A DNA stretch of 64,000 nucleotides, from positions 744,001 through 808,000 of the forward strand of contig CAXXUH010000004.1 of the NCBI GenBank assembly GCA_963665405.2, given 5' to 3'. The position numbers were made by a program, and so were the translations under genes. Origin of the DNA: G963665405 sp963665405 (GTDB lineage: Bacteria; Chloroflexota; Dehalococcoidia; Lucifugimonadales; G963665405). The stretch's first letter is position 1. Each line of letters opens with the position of its first letter. The notes below the pieces were generated by a model that saw only the letters and a program-made list of their open reading frames with translations, was not told where the DNA came from and did not search any database. Of the stretch, positions 43,983 to 52,623 are shown piece by piece.

Positions 43983-44736
43983 GAGCCCTCCGTTCGTGCT
44001 TAGCTGGCGGAGGATTTTCGTTGTCGCTCGGCATCTCACCCCACTCACGCCCATGTAGGAGACGCCCTCCCGCCTTGCTGGTGCGGCCGCCCCATTGCTT
44101 GAAGAAGAAGGCCACGCGCGCAACTTCGCACTGGGTCTTGATGTCCACGACCCACGACTCTTGCATCTTTCTTGCTCTGTGTCCGCTTTCTCCGCCCACG
44201 ATGACCCAGTGGATTCCCGTGAGGTCGAGTTTCAGCGGCTTGAGGAGGGGCTCGCAGGAGAGGAATCGGACTGCGGTGGGCACCTGCTGTAGCAACGGGA
44301 TTCGCTGGTCGGCCCAGCGCTGGTTCTCGACCGACACGCCCGCCCAGACGTGGTCGGGCCATCCGGCGCCGGTGACCGACCGGGCGTACTCAAGCATTCT
44401 CTCGGGCCGCTTCGTAAGGATCTGATAGATGTGGTCGGCATAGCTCGACATGCTGGCGAAGACCTTGTCGACGAAGTCGAACGGCACCCCCTCGTGGAAG
44501 AGGTCGCTCATGCTGTTCACGAAGACTCGACGTGGCGTTCGCCACTTCGCCGGATGGTCCAACCGGTCGTCGTGCAGCCGGATTGTGGTCTTCCCCGGCA
44601 GGAACGGGCCGCCCCGCTTAAACCGGAGTGTGATGGCCTCGGCATAGCAGTGGGCGCATCCTGGGCTGATCTTGGTGCAGCCGGTGACGGGGTTCCAGGT
44701 CGTGTCAGTCCACTCGATGCCGGTCTTGTCGGGCAT
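43960..44736 (-). CDS. DUF5131 (phage Gp37/Gp68) three-Cys-motif protein
   Basis: A 258-residue protein with CTKISPGCAHCYAEAI (C20-x6-C27-x2-C30), the three-cysteine motif, likely an [4Fe-4S] radical SAM-like site, followed by VFVNSMSDLFHEGVPFDFVD, YQILTKRPERMLEYA and VIVGGESGHRARKM. The family is found in phages, plasmids and defence-rich islands, next to TcmP as here. Substrate unknown; nucleic-acid or tRNA modification has been suggested for related proteins but not shown from sequence. Ends inside the start of tcmP. Nearby DUF2283 gene suggests an accessory block. Confidence 0.9.
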   Translation of the reverse strand: MPDKTGIEWTDTTWNPVTGCTKISPGCAHCYAEAITLRFKRGGPFLPGKTTIRLHDDRLDHPAKWRTPRRVFVNSMSDLFHEGVPFDFVDKVFASMSSYADHIYQILTKRPERMLEYARSVTGAGWPDHVWAGVSVENQRWADQRIPLLQQVPTAVRFLSCEPLLKPLKLDLTGIHWVIVGGESGHRARKMQESWVVDIKTQCEVARVAFFFKQWGGRTSKAGGRLLHGREWGEMPSDNENPPPAKHERRALVATAAD

Positions 44737-44817
44737 TGTTCGCTCCCATCACTGTAGAACAGAATAGAACACGCGTTGGTGAGTGTCAACAACCTTTGTC
44801 TGGCGTTGGGAGGTCCG

Positions 44818-45039
44818 TCACTGTGCGGTTAGCGAGGGGTTGATGACCGGCAGACCCTCGGCCTCCAGCCGTGACAGGTCGACAAGCTGGCTTGCCCGGT
44901 CGATGTCGATGCCGACCAGCTGACCCTCAGCGTCGAGGTCAAGGACAACGCCCGGGGCAACCTCGCGAGTCTCGGTGCCCGTCTTCGGCGACAGGTCTAT
45001 GTACAGAGAATCGCTATCAGAGTAGTAGCTGAGTCTCAT
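44818..45039 (-). CDS. DUF2283 protein
   Basis: A 73-residue protein with the DUF2283 pattern: YYSDSDSLYIDLSP, TREVAPGVVLDLDAEGQLVG, IDIDRAS. Small beta-rich domain of unknown function, common as the antitoxin-like partner of DUF4258 and RelE-like genes in mobile regions; here no such partner is seen. Stops 9 bases before nothing; the FAD oxidoreductase downstream begins its reading from the far side. Confidence 0.85.
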   Translation of the reverse strand: MRLSYYSDSDSLYIDLSPKTGTETREVAPGVVLDLDAEGQLVGIDIDRASQLVDLSRLEAEGLPVINPSLTAQ

Positions 45040-45048
45040 CGGCGCTAG

Positions 45049-46221
45049 CTACGCCACGACCCGGAAGGCGTAGGTCGTCTTGTTGAGGTCGCCTTCCCGG
45101 AAGCGGCTCATCCTCAGGGTCGATATGTCGATGGTGTGGGCCGCGCCTTCCAGGATGAGCTCTGCCATGACGATCCCGACGGCCGGTGCGAGCTTGAAGC
45201 CGTGGCCGCTGAAGCCGGTGCAGATGTACAGTCCGTCGATGCCTTCCACCTTGTCGATGACAGGGTGGAGGTCGGGAGTAGTGGTGTATAGGCCGGCGTA
45301 GCCGGTGAAGAACTCGCCGTCGACGATGCCCGGCAGCCGTTTCGAGAGCCTTCCCCAGATGTCCTCGACGAAGTCCATCGTCACCTTCGGATTGTAAGAG
45401 TCAGGGTCGGCGTCGGCCTCTCGGTTGCCGTTGCCCACCAGGGTGAGGTCGGACCCCTCTGGGCGGAAGTAGACCAGGTTGGCCATGTCGCCACCTGCGG
45501 GATGGAACGGCAGGGCGTCCATCGGCCGGCGGATCAGGAAGACCTCGTGGCGCGTAGACTCCAGAGGCAGGTCGATCCCGATGCCTCCGAGGAACCGTGA
45601 GGACCAGGGTCCGGTGGCGATGACGGCGATCGGGGTCTCATACCGCTCCCCGGCAGTCGTGACGGCGGTGACGCGTCCCTTCTCGACCTCGACGGACTGC
45701 GCCGGCGACTCCAGGACGACGTCGGCGCCCAACTCGCGAGCGCGGGTGGAATAGGCCAGGGCGGTGCCGGACGGGTCGCCGTGTCCAGACTCGGGCTCCC
45801 ATGCGAACCCCTCGCCGTCGTCGAGGTGAAAGGCCGGGGCCAGCTCGCGGGCCTCCTGTAGGGTGACGATGCGAGTATCAATCCCGACGGCCTGTTGGAT
45901 CGCTATGTTGTGCTTGAGCCCGTCGATGGAGTCCTCCGGCACGAAGACCATGAAGCCGGTCTTGACGAACTCGACATCGGGGCCGCCGACGATCTCCTTG
46001 AAGTTCTTGAAGATGTGGAAGCTCTCCCAGGCGAGGCGGGCGTTGATCTCGGTCGAGTAGTGCATCCTGATGAGTCCGGACGATCGGCCCGTGGAGCCCG
46101 AGCCCAGGGTGTCGCGCTCCAGGAGGACGGGGTTCGTCACTCCTCGGGCCGCCAGGTTGTAGAGGATGCTGGTGCCCATGACACCGCCGCCGATGACGAC
46201 GGCGTCTGTGGTTACGGTCAT
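45049..46221 (-). CDS. FAD-dependent amine/sarcosine-oxidase-like enzyme (DAO family)
   Basis: A 390-residue flavoprotein: FAD motif VVIGGGVMGTSILYNLAARG, RSSGLIRMHYSTEINARLAW (usual GR.xG.IR segment), VIATGPWSSRFLGGIG and YICTGFSGHGFKLAPAVG near the C-terminus. It belongs to the DAO superfamily with sarcosine oxidase and glycine oxidase. Oxidises an amine to the imine with hydrogen peroxide or another acceptor. ATG 46221 is the natural start; the longer frame is repeat DNA. A DUF2283 gene lies immediately downstream on the same strand. Confidence 0.88.
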   Translation of the reverse strand: MTVTTDAVVIGGGVMGTSILYNLAARGVTNPVLLERDTLGSGSTGRSSGLIRMHYSTEINARLAWESFHIFKNFKEIVGGPDVEFVKTGFMVFVPEDSIDGLKHNIAIQQAVGIDTRIVTLQEARELAPAFHLDDGEGFAWEPESGHGDPSGTALAYSTRARELGADVVLESPAQSVEVEKGRVTAVTTAGERYETPIAVIATGPWSSRFLGGIGIDLPLESTRHEVFLIRRPMDALPFHPAGGDMANLVYFRPEGSDLTLVGNGNREADADPDSYNPKVTMDFVEDIWGRLSKRLPGIVDGEFFTGYAGLYTTTPDLHPVIDKVEGIDGLYICTGFSGHGFKLAPAVGIVMAELILEGAAHTIDISTLRMSRFREGDLNKTTYAFRVVA

Positions 46222-46982
46222 TGCTGTCTCTCCTTGGCGAAGGGGCCTTGCCCCTTCTGCGCTTCCGGTTCTGAGGGAAAGTATAGGTCTGGGCGACAGG
46301 ACCCAACCACCCTTTGGGGTGCTCTCTTTCTTTCCCGCCCACCCGCCCGCGACTTGGGGGCACCCCAAGCCCCGCAAAGGGGGCGTATCCCCCTTTGGAA
46401 CCCCCTGAGGAGCTCTGCCCCGCTGCACACCTTGCTTCCTTCCAGTGCTGTGAGGTGAGCCCCCGTCCGTTTGGGGTGCTCTTTTTCCCGCCCACCCGCC
46501 CGTGACTTGGGGGCACCCCAAACCCCGCAAAGGGGGCCGAGCCCCCTTTGGAATCCCCTGGGGAGCCCTGCCGCTCCGAACCCCTATTGTCACGGGTGCA
46601 GGCATGTCCGTGCTGCAAGCCTCACCGAGGATGAAGCGAGCCCCCGCCCGTTTGGGGTGCCCCTGCCGCTCGGCCTGAGGCGGACGGGAGTTCCCAGGAA
46701 CTCTCTGACGAGCCCTGCCCCTCCGCACATCCCGTTCCCAGGGGCACTTGTACGTGTCGGCCACGAGCGAGCCCCGCCCGTTGGGGTGCTCTCTTTCCCG
46801 CCCACCCGCCCGAGAGTTGTGGGCACCCCAAACCCCGCAAAGGGGGCTATCCCCCCTTAGGCACCCCTCGAGGAGCCCTGGTCCTCAGCGCACCCCATGT
46901 TTCATCGTCCCGTTGGACAGGGAGCTCCATTGGCGCCGTGCTCTTTAGCCGGCCATCCGACCGCTAGCCTTTCGTGCCGCGC
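46222..46982. repeat. Array of three family C repeats
   Basis: Three copies about 46296-46410, 46467-46570 and 46782-46880, all in the same orientation, each with TTTGGGGTGCTC, CCCGCCCACCCGCC, TTGGGGGCACCCCAA, CCCCGCAAAGGGGGC and CCCCCTTTGGAA-like ends; a fourth degenerate unit lies at about 46640-46700. No gene is supported in this 760-base gap. Confidence 0.85.
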
Positions 46983-49478
46983 TCAGCCGCGCTCTCTGCT
47001 CGCGCTGTGGAACAGGGCGTTGAACAGGATCCGGTAGGTGCCTCTCGCCTGAGCCCGGAAGTGGGGCCGGAATCCGATAAGGACCACCTCTCCCGATCCC
47101 AACGGTACGGTGACCAGAGCGGCGTGACCCGCGAGACGCTCGGGTCCCACCAGCCACCCGCTCAACAGCGAGCTGTCCTGCGGGTACTTCGCGACTACGG
47201 TGCCCGCTCCGGTCTCGAACGCCGGTCCGCTCACGAACATCGCGGCGCACTCCTTCGGCAGCCCGTACCCGATCGGATGGCTCGTGTCGACGAGTATCCG
47301 CAGCAGACTTCCCGGGGCATAGAACTCGGTGCTCGGCACAGATGCGAGCGCGTCGCGGACCGGCAGGTCGAGGTGCTGAATCGCGTACTCCGTCGCACCA
47401 TCCCAGGCGATCAGCGTGCCGCCCTGTTCCACTAAGTCCTTCAGGCTATCGGCGCCGGCGGCACCGAGCCCTCCGGAGTAGTCCGGCGGGTAGTGGCTCG
47501 GGTTGTGACCGTGGGCGATCTGCCTGGTCGTCTGATGCGGCAGCAGCACCGCATCGAACCTGTCGGCTAGTCCGCCACGCCTGACGTCGTCATCGACCAG
47601 GCTTGTGTAGTCGAAGCCGTACTCCTCCAGCACGAAGCGCGTCCACCCCTCCTCCGCGCACGGGATGTAGTTCTTGTATACGCCAATCCTCGGAGCCCTC
47701 AGCCGGACGGACCGCCTCGACGCGCCACCGCCGTCGGTGTCGAAGATCAGGGATTCGTCGCGTGCGACCGAGGAGACCAGCTCTTCCAGCTCGGTGTCGT
47801 AAGACACGATGTAGGTGCCGGGCGCGTAGCTGATCTTGCCGGCCCGAAACGCCGCCGGGGACCGGAAGACCTCCGCACCCGCCTTCAACAGGCGGTTGAC
47901 CGCACGGGCGCTGGCGTTGCTCTCCGGACGGACGAAGTACGCCTCCGTCTTTCCGCCCGGCTTCCGGTTTATCCCACCCTCCGGCCACACCGGAGAATCG
48001 ACCTTGAGCAGCTTTGCCTGGAACGGCGTCGGCACCTCCGCTGCGCCAACGCCCATCTGGATGGCCAGGCTGTGAGCGGTGACGTCGTAGGGCGGCCGTG
48101 GCGGACCCCCCGGGTGAAGCCGCAGATCCGGGTACTCGTGCGTTCCGAGAAGCGTTCTGGCGAAAGCGGCGTAGGGCTGGGTCATCAGGAGGACGTGACT
48201 CCCCGCTGGGTACTCCACCCCGCCGGCGGTGAAACGGCCGGCCGCCTGATGAACCTCCACCTCGGCCGTCCTCATGATCGAAAGAAGCTCGGCGGCGGCG
48301 ACCGGATCGCGCTGATCGCGGGGGACGACGTAGGCGTACGGGTTCCCGCCGGCCGAGACGGCCCTCTTCCCGACCGAGTAGAAGCCGCGCAGCCACATGT
48401 CCCTGTGCCTGGCAGCGTGGTCGAGGCAGGCCATCACGGCGTCGAAGCTGTACTCGACTATGTCGCCGAGGGACCATCGCCCGCCCGTCCACGGCATGGG
48501 GTGGTTCCAGGTCCTCCGCGTCGGGTCCTCGCTCCCAACCGGCCTCAGGCTGTTGCGCTGCAAGCCCACCGGGGTGGCTATCCGGACGCTGGCCGTCTCG
48601 GACAGGACCCGGATCCCGTTGTGGTAGTGAACGTAGGCCCGGCCGGGACTGTACGCGTCGTAGACGACGTTCATCGCCACCCCGGCCTTCCCCTGAGCGG
48701 TAAGCGCCGCCGCTATCGCCGAGCCGAGCATCGAGAGCTGGCTCTGCAGCGTCGGATCGACGTTCGGGTCGACGGGGTCGACGAACGGTGGCAGGATCAT
48801 CCGCATCCCGTTGGGCCGGGTCTGATGCAGGTCGAACGCTATCTGGGGATGCCAGGCGTTGAGGCACCGGTCCACCGTGACCCTGGTCTCCTTCTGGGTG
48901 AACATGAACCAGTCCCGGTTGTTGTCGTGCCCGGCGTACTGGTGGTAGAGGAACGGGGGGCTCACTCCCTCGTGGCGCGTCCCGACCGTGCCATCGTACC
49001 ACCGCTTCACCCTGATCAGCCCGTCTGGGTTGAGCGAGGGCACGAGCAGAACGATCACCTCGTCCAGGATTCTGCGGACCGCGTCGTCCTCGCCGGTGGC
49101 CAGGTGGTGGCCCAGGAGGGTGGACATCTGGGTCGCGCCGACCTCGGTAGCATGGATGCCGCATGTGATCAGCACCACGACCCGTCCCCGCCCGATCAGC
49201 TCCTCCGCCTCCCGCTCGTCTTCTATCGAACGCGGATCGGCCAGCTTCGACTGAATCTCGCGATACCTGTCGAGGTCCTCGAGGATGTGCGGCGACGAGA
49301 TGGTCGCCAGGATCAGGGGGTTGCCCTCGGTGGAGTCGCCGATCTCCTCGACCCGAACGCGGTCCGACGCTTCGCCCAGCAGATCGAAGTAGTCGACGAC
49401 CTCGGGCCAGCCGGCGAGCTTGCGGTCCGCGCCGACCTCGAACCCGAGATGCTCCGCCGGCGTTCGGATGGACGGCAT
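46983..49478 (-). CDS. M14-family zinc carboxypeptidase with C-terminal amidotransferase-like domain
   Basis: An 831-residue protein without signal peptide. Zinc motif H-x-x-E in CGIHATEVGATQM (H109, E112), substrate-binding PSLNPDGLIRVKRWYDG and the third ligand in FDLHQTRPNG. The C-terminal 350 residues (from about APRIGVYKNYIPCAEEG) have a class I glutamine-amidotransferase-like fold: VLLPHQTTRQ, LVEQGGTLIAWDGATEYAI. This architecture occurs in several bacterial M14 peptidases. The ATG overlaps the leuB stop by one base (TGATG), so the two genes share a transcript. Confidence 0.9.
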   Translation of the reverse strand: MPSIRTPAEHLGFEVGADRKLAGWPEVVDYFDLLGEASDRVRVEEIGDSTEGNPLILATISSPHILEDLDRYREIQSKLADPRSIEDEREAEELIGRGRVVVLITCGIHATEVGATQMSTLLGHHLATGEDDAVRRILDEVIVLLVPSLNPDGLIRVKRWYDGTVGTRHEGVSPPFLYHQYAGHDNNRDWFMFTQKETRVTVDRCLNAWHPQIAFDLHQTRPNGMRMILPPFVDPVDPNVDPTLQSQLSMLGSAIAAALTAQGKAGVAMNVVYDAYSPGRAYVHYHNGIRVLSETASVRIATPVGLQRNSLRPVGSEDPTRRTWNHPMPWTGGRWSLGDIVEYSFDAVMACLDHAARHRDMWLRGFYSVGKRAVSAGGNPYAYVVPRDQRDPVAAAELLSIMRTAEVEVHQAAGRFTAGGVEYPAGSHVLLMTQPYAAFARTLLGTHEYPDLRLHPGGPPRPPYDVTAHSLAIQMGVGAAEVPTPFQAKLLKVDSPVWPEGGINRKPGGKTEAYFVRPESNASARAVNRLLKAGAEVFRSPAAFRAGKISYAPGTYIVSYDTELEELVSSVARDESLIFDTDGGGASRRSVRLRAPRIGVYKNYIPCAEEGWTRFVLEEYGFDYTSLVDDDVRRGGLADRFDAVLLPHQTTRQIAHGHNPSHYPPDYSGGLGAAGADSLKDLVEQGGTLIAWDGATEYAIQHLDLPVRDALASVPSTEFYAPGSLLRILVDTSHPIGYGLPKECAAMFVSGPAFETGAGTVVAKYPQDSSLLSGWLVGPERLAGHAALVTVPLGSGEVVLIGFRPHFRAQARGTYRILFNALFHSASRERG

Positions 49479-50575
49479 CAGACCCGTCCGGCGATGATGT
49501 CACCCATCTCGACCGTGTTCAGGGTGTCCCCGCCGCGCGTGGCGATGTCCACGGTCCGGTAGCCCTCGCTCAAAACGCCGTCGACCGCCTCCTCGATGGC
49601 GGTGGCCTCCCGGTCGAGTCCTAGGGAGTGCCGCAGGAGCATGGCCACGCTGAGAACCGTGGCGATCGGATTGGCGATGCCCCTCCCCGCGATGTCCGGG
49701 GCGCTCCCGTGGATCGGCTCGTAGAGGCTGCTGGTCCGGCGGCGACGCTTCCCTCCGCCGGGAAGCCCGGCCAGGCTCGCCGACGGCAGCATCCCCATGG
49801 AGCCCGACAACACCGCCGCCTCGTCCGACAGGATGTCCCCGAACGTGTTCTCGGCGACGATCACGTCGAAGTGGGCCGGCCGGCGAATGAGCTGCATCGC
49901 GGCGTTGTCGACCAGCATGTGCTCCAGCTGGACGTCTGGGTAATCCGCCGACAGCTCGACCGCGATCTCCCGCCACAGCCGGCCCGACTCGAGAACGTTG
50001 GCCTTGTCCACAGACGTCAGGAGCTTGCGGCGTCCCCTGGCCAGCTCGAAGCCGACCCGCACGATCCGCTCGATCTCGCGCTCGGTGTACAGCAGCGTAT
50101 CCACTGCCCGGCGGCCCCTGGACGTCTGCCAACGTTTCTTGGGACGTGCGAAGTAGAGCCCCCCGGTCAGCTCGCGGACGATCATCATGTCGACGCCTTC
50201 GAGCAGCTCCGGACGGAGTGGGCTGGACGCGATCAGCTCGGCGGAGACCTTCACCGGCCGCAGGTTCGCGAACAGTCCCATGCGCTTGCGAAGAGCCAGC
50301 AACCCGTTTTCGGGCCTGTGCTTGGCCTTGGGGTCATCCCACTTCGGCCCGCCGACCGCGCCGAACAGGACCGCATCGACAGACCTGCACATCTCCAGCG
50401 TCTCATCCGGCAACGGCGTCCCGAGATCGTCTATGGCGTTCCCCCCCACCTTGCCGTACTGGATGTCGAAAGAGTGGCCGAACCGGCGCGCCACGGCGTC
50501 CAGTACCTTCACCCCCTCGCGGATCACCTCCGGCCCCACCCCGTCTCCGGGCAACACTCCGATCGAAAAGCTCAA
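49478..50575 (-). CDS. leuB: 3-isopropylmalate dehydrogenase
   Basis: A 365-residue leucine-biosynthesis enzyme: VLPGDGVGPEVIREGVKVLD, ELTGGLYFARPK, DKANVLESGRLWREI, VDNAAMQLIRRPAHFDVIVA, NTFGDILSDEAAVLSGSMGM, YEPIHGSAPDIAGRGIANP. The start is TTG at 50575 following GGAGGGTCTC, giving the normal family length; the ATG at 50635 would add 20 non-conserved residues. Translationally coupled to the M14 peptidase, an odd pairing. Confidence 0.93.
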   Translation of the reverse strand: MSFSIGVLPGDGVGPEVIREGVKVLDAVARRFGHSFDIQYGKVGGNAIDDLGTPLPDETLEMCRSVDAVLFGAVGGPKWDDPKAKHRPENGLLALRKRMGLFANLRPVKVSAELIASSPLRPELLEGVDMMIVRELTGGLYFARPKKRWQTSRGRRAVDTLLYTEREIERIVRVGFELARGRRKLLTSVDKANVLESGRLWREIAVELSADYPDVQLEHMLVDNAAMQLIRRPAHFDVIVAENTFGDILSDEAAVLSGSMGMLPSASLAGLPGGGKRRRRTSSLYEPIHGSAPDIAGRGIANPIATVLSVAMLLRHSLGLDREATAIEEAVDGVLSEGYRTVDIATRGGDTLNTVEMGDIIAGRV

Positions 50576-51157
50576 GAGACCCTCCACGTCTGGATTCGAG
50601 TCGACGACGTCATGAAACACTCCCTGGCGTGACATGGTGTCGCCGCTACGATGGCGCGCGCAGTATTATATCGGAACGGCGATCCCTCCATCGACGGTTC
50701 GCCTGTAGCGGCCGCGTCCGGGTGGGGCGACGCCTGCGAGAGGAAGGGGTAGTGCCACCTCCCCAGACCCGTCGCTGCTGCTCAGAGCCTGGGAGTGTTT
50801 GAGACTTTGTTGTCGGTAGCGCAGAATGCCATCAGGGTGGGGCTGCATATCCCGACAGGTCGGGACCGCCGGGAGTCTGAGACGGATGGGGATTTCCCTC
50901 AGAAATCATACACCTCTTTATTTTGGGACGGGGCCTGATCGGCGTATGTGTCGGAGGGCCTCCGCCTCCCCAGATTCTTCGCTGCGGCTCAGAATGACAA
51001 CAGGGCGGGATTTCTCACAAGCTCTCAGGACGACAGTAGCGAGGTGGAGCGAGTGACGGACCCCTTCCTAACCTTCCCCTGCGAGAGGAAGGGACATTAC
51101 CGCGCCCCTTCCCGGTCTTGCCCTGCGAGGGGAGACGATTTCCGGGGCGGCACGTCC
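50576..51157. other. Gene-free stretch with repeats upstream of the trp promoter
   Basis: Holds a degenerate family A unit (about 50864-50915) and a family B unit (about 50958-51003: CCTCCGCCTCCCCAGATTC, TTCGCTGCGGCTCAGAATG). The leuB promoter would be at the left end but is not obvious. No gene. Confidence 0.6.
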
Positions 51158-51187
51158 TTGACACCGTCTTTCGGGGCCGCCTATACT
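51158..51187 (+). promoter_or_regulatory. Promoter of the trpS-trp operon
   Basis: TTGACA (51158-51163) and TATACT (51182-51187) 18 bases apart, ending about 20 bases before the T-box leader. Confidence 0.8.
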
Positions 51188-51204
51188 TTCCAGAACGGCA
51201 ATAT

Positions 51205-51500
51205 TCAAAAGGCTGAGAACAGGAGTAGTAGGCCTCCAGCGGGGCTCAGAGAGCCGGGCAAGGTGTGAACCGGTGCCTGCGCAGGGGTTGAATGGACCTG
51301 GGAGCTTCCACCCGAACCTTTCGGGACATGAACCCGGAAACGTAGGTCTGGACGGAGCGGGCACCGTTATCAGGGCCCTGGGCATCGAGGAGCCGGCCTC
51401 CATCGTTGCCTGTCAGAGAGGTCGTCCGGCACGTCCGGGCGGCAACAAGGGTGGCACCGCGGTAATCCCGTCCCTAATTGGACGGGATTTTTTGTTTTGA
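51205..51500 (+). promoter_or_regulatory. T-box riboswitch for trpS-trp genes, specifier TGG (Trp)
   Basis: Stem I with AGTAGTAGG (about 51225), specifier context TGAATGGACCTGGGAGC with TGG at 51293-51295, T-box AAGGGTGGCACCGCGG at 51447-51462 and terminator stem AATCCCGTCC / GGACGGGATT followed by T (51464-51496). It should switch on trpS and trp genes when tRNA-Trp is uncharged. Confidence 0.94.
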
Positions 51501-51553
51501 GGGATTTTCTAGAGATCCGTGCAAGGCTTTCCCGTTTGGGGGGTTCCTTAGAG

Positions 51554-52621
51554 ATGCGGACCAGCGAAAGAGCTGTGAGGGGCGACTCGACCGAGGGTCG
51601 GGGAACCAGAAAACGCGTGTTCAGCGGGATTCAGCCGTCCGGCGACACCCAGCTCGGCAACTATCTCGGAGCGATCAAGGGATGGGCCGAGCGGCAGGCG
51701 CAGAAGGAGAACCTCTTCTGCATTGTGGATCTTCACGCAATAACCGTGGCACAGGAGCCCGGCGAGCTCAGGAGTCAGACGCGGTCGCTGGCTGCGATGC
51801 TGCTCGCCTCCGGGATCGATCCTGACCTCAGTACGCTGTTCATCCAGAGCCACGTCGGCGCCCACGCCGAGGGCTCCTGGATACTGAACTGCATCACACC
51901 GATCGGCTGGCTCGAGCGGATGATTCAGTACAAGGACAAGTCCAGCAGGGGGGAGAGCGTCTCGGCCGGTCTGTTCGACTATCCCGTGCTGATGGCGGCC
52001 GACATCCTGCTCTACGACGCCCACGAGGTGCCTGTCGGCGACGACCAGCGGCAGCACGTCGAGCTGGCGCGGGACATCGCCCAGCGCTTCAACCGGATCT
52101 ACGGCGACACGTTCGTGGTGCCCGACGCCGTGATCCCGGAGGTCGGCGCCAGGGTGATGGGGTTGAACGACCCGACGGTCAAGATGTCCAAGAGCTACGC
52201 CCACGTTCGCGGTCACGCGGTACGGATGCTCGACGATCCGAAGGAGATCGAGCGGTCGATCAAGAGGGCGGTGACGGACTCGGGCAGCGAGATCCGGTTC
52301 TCCGACGATCCGTCCAGGGCGGGGGTCAACAACCTCCTGGGCATCTACAAGGTCATAACCGGCAGGGATGAGCCGACGGTCGAGCGGGACTTCGCCGATG
52401 CTCGTGGCTATGGCGATTTGAAGGTCAGGGTCGCCGAGGTCGTCATCGAGGAGCTGATGCCGATCCGTGAGCGGTACGACCGGCTGATGGCCGACGTGGC
52501 CGAGCTGGACCGGCTGCTGGCGAGGGGCGCCGAGCAGGCTCGCGCGCTCAGCGGTCCGAAGCTCGAAGAGGTCAAACGGCGCGTCGGCTTCCTCCCGGCG
52601 ACGGACGCCGGCGGGTCGTAG
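51554..52621 (+). CDS. trpS: Tryptophanyl-tRNA synthetase
   Basis: A 355-residue class I synthetase with FSGIQPSGDTQLGNYLGAIK (the PxGxxHxGN-type first motif, with QLGN), DLHAIT, PIGWLERMIQYKDK, LLYDAHEVPVGDDQRQHVEL and KMSKS in NDPTVKMSKSYAHV. Start ATG 51554 is chosen since the longer frame overlaps the terminator. First gene of the T-box controlled operon; trpE begins two bases after its stop. Confidence 0.95.
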   Translation: MRTSERAVRGDSTEGRGTRKRVFSGIQPSGDTQLGNYLGAIKGWAERQAQKENLFCIVDLHAITVAQEPGELRSQTRSLAAMLLASGIDPDLSTLFIQSHVGAHAEGSWILNCITPIGWLERMIQYKDKSSRGESVSAGLFDYPVLMAADILLYDAHEVPVGDDQRQHVELARDIAQRFNRIYGDTFVVPDAVIPEVGARVMGLNDPTVKMSKSYAHVRGHAVRMLDDPKEIERSIKRAVTDSGSEIRFSDDPSRAGVNNLLGIYKVITGRDEPTVERDFADARGYGDLKVRVAEVVIEELMPIRERYDRLMADVAELDRLLARGAEQARALSGPKLEEVKRRVGFLPATDAGGS

Positions 52622-52623
52622 AT

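Noticed and set aside
48072..49562. 496-residue plus-strand ORF opposite the M14 carboxypeptidase
   Set aside because: Shadow frame; the peptidase frame carries all conserved zinc residues.
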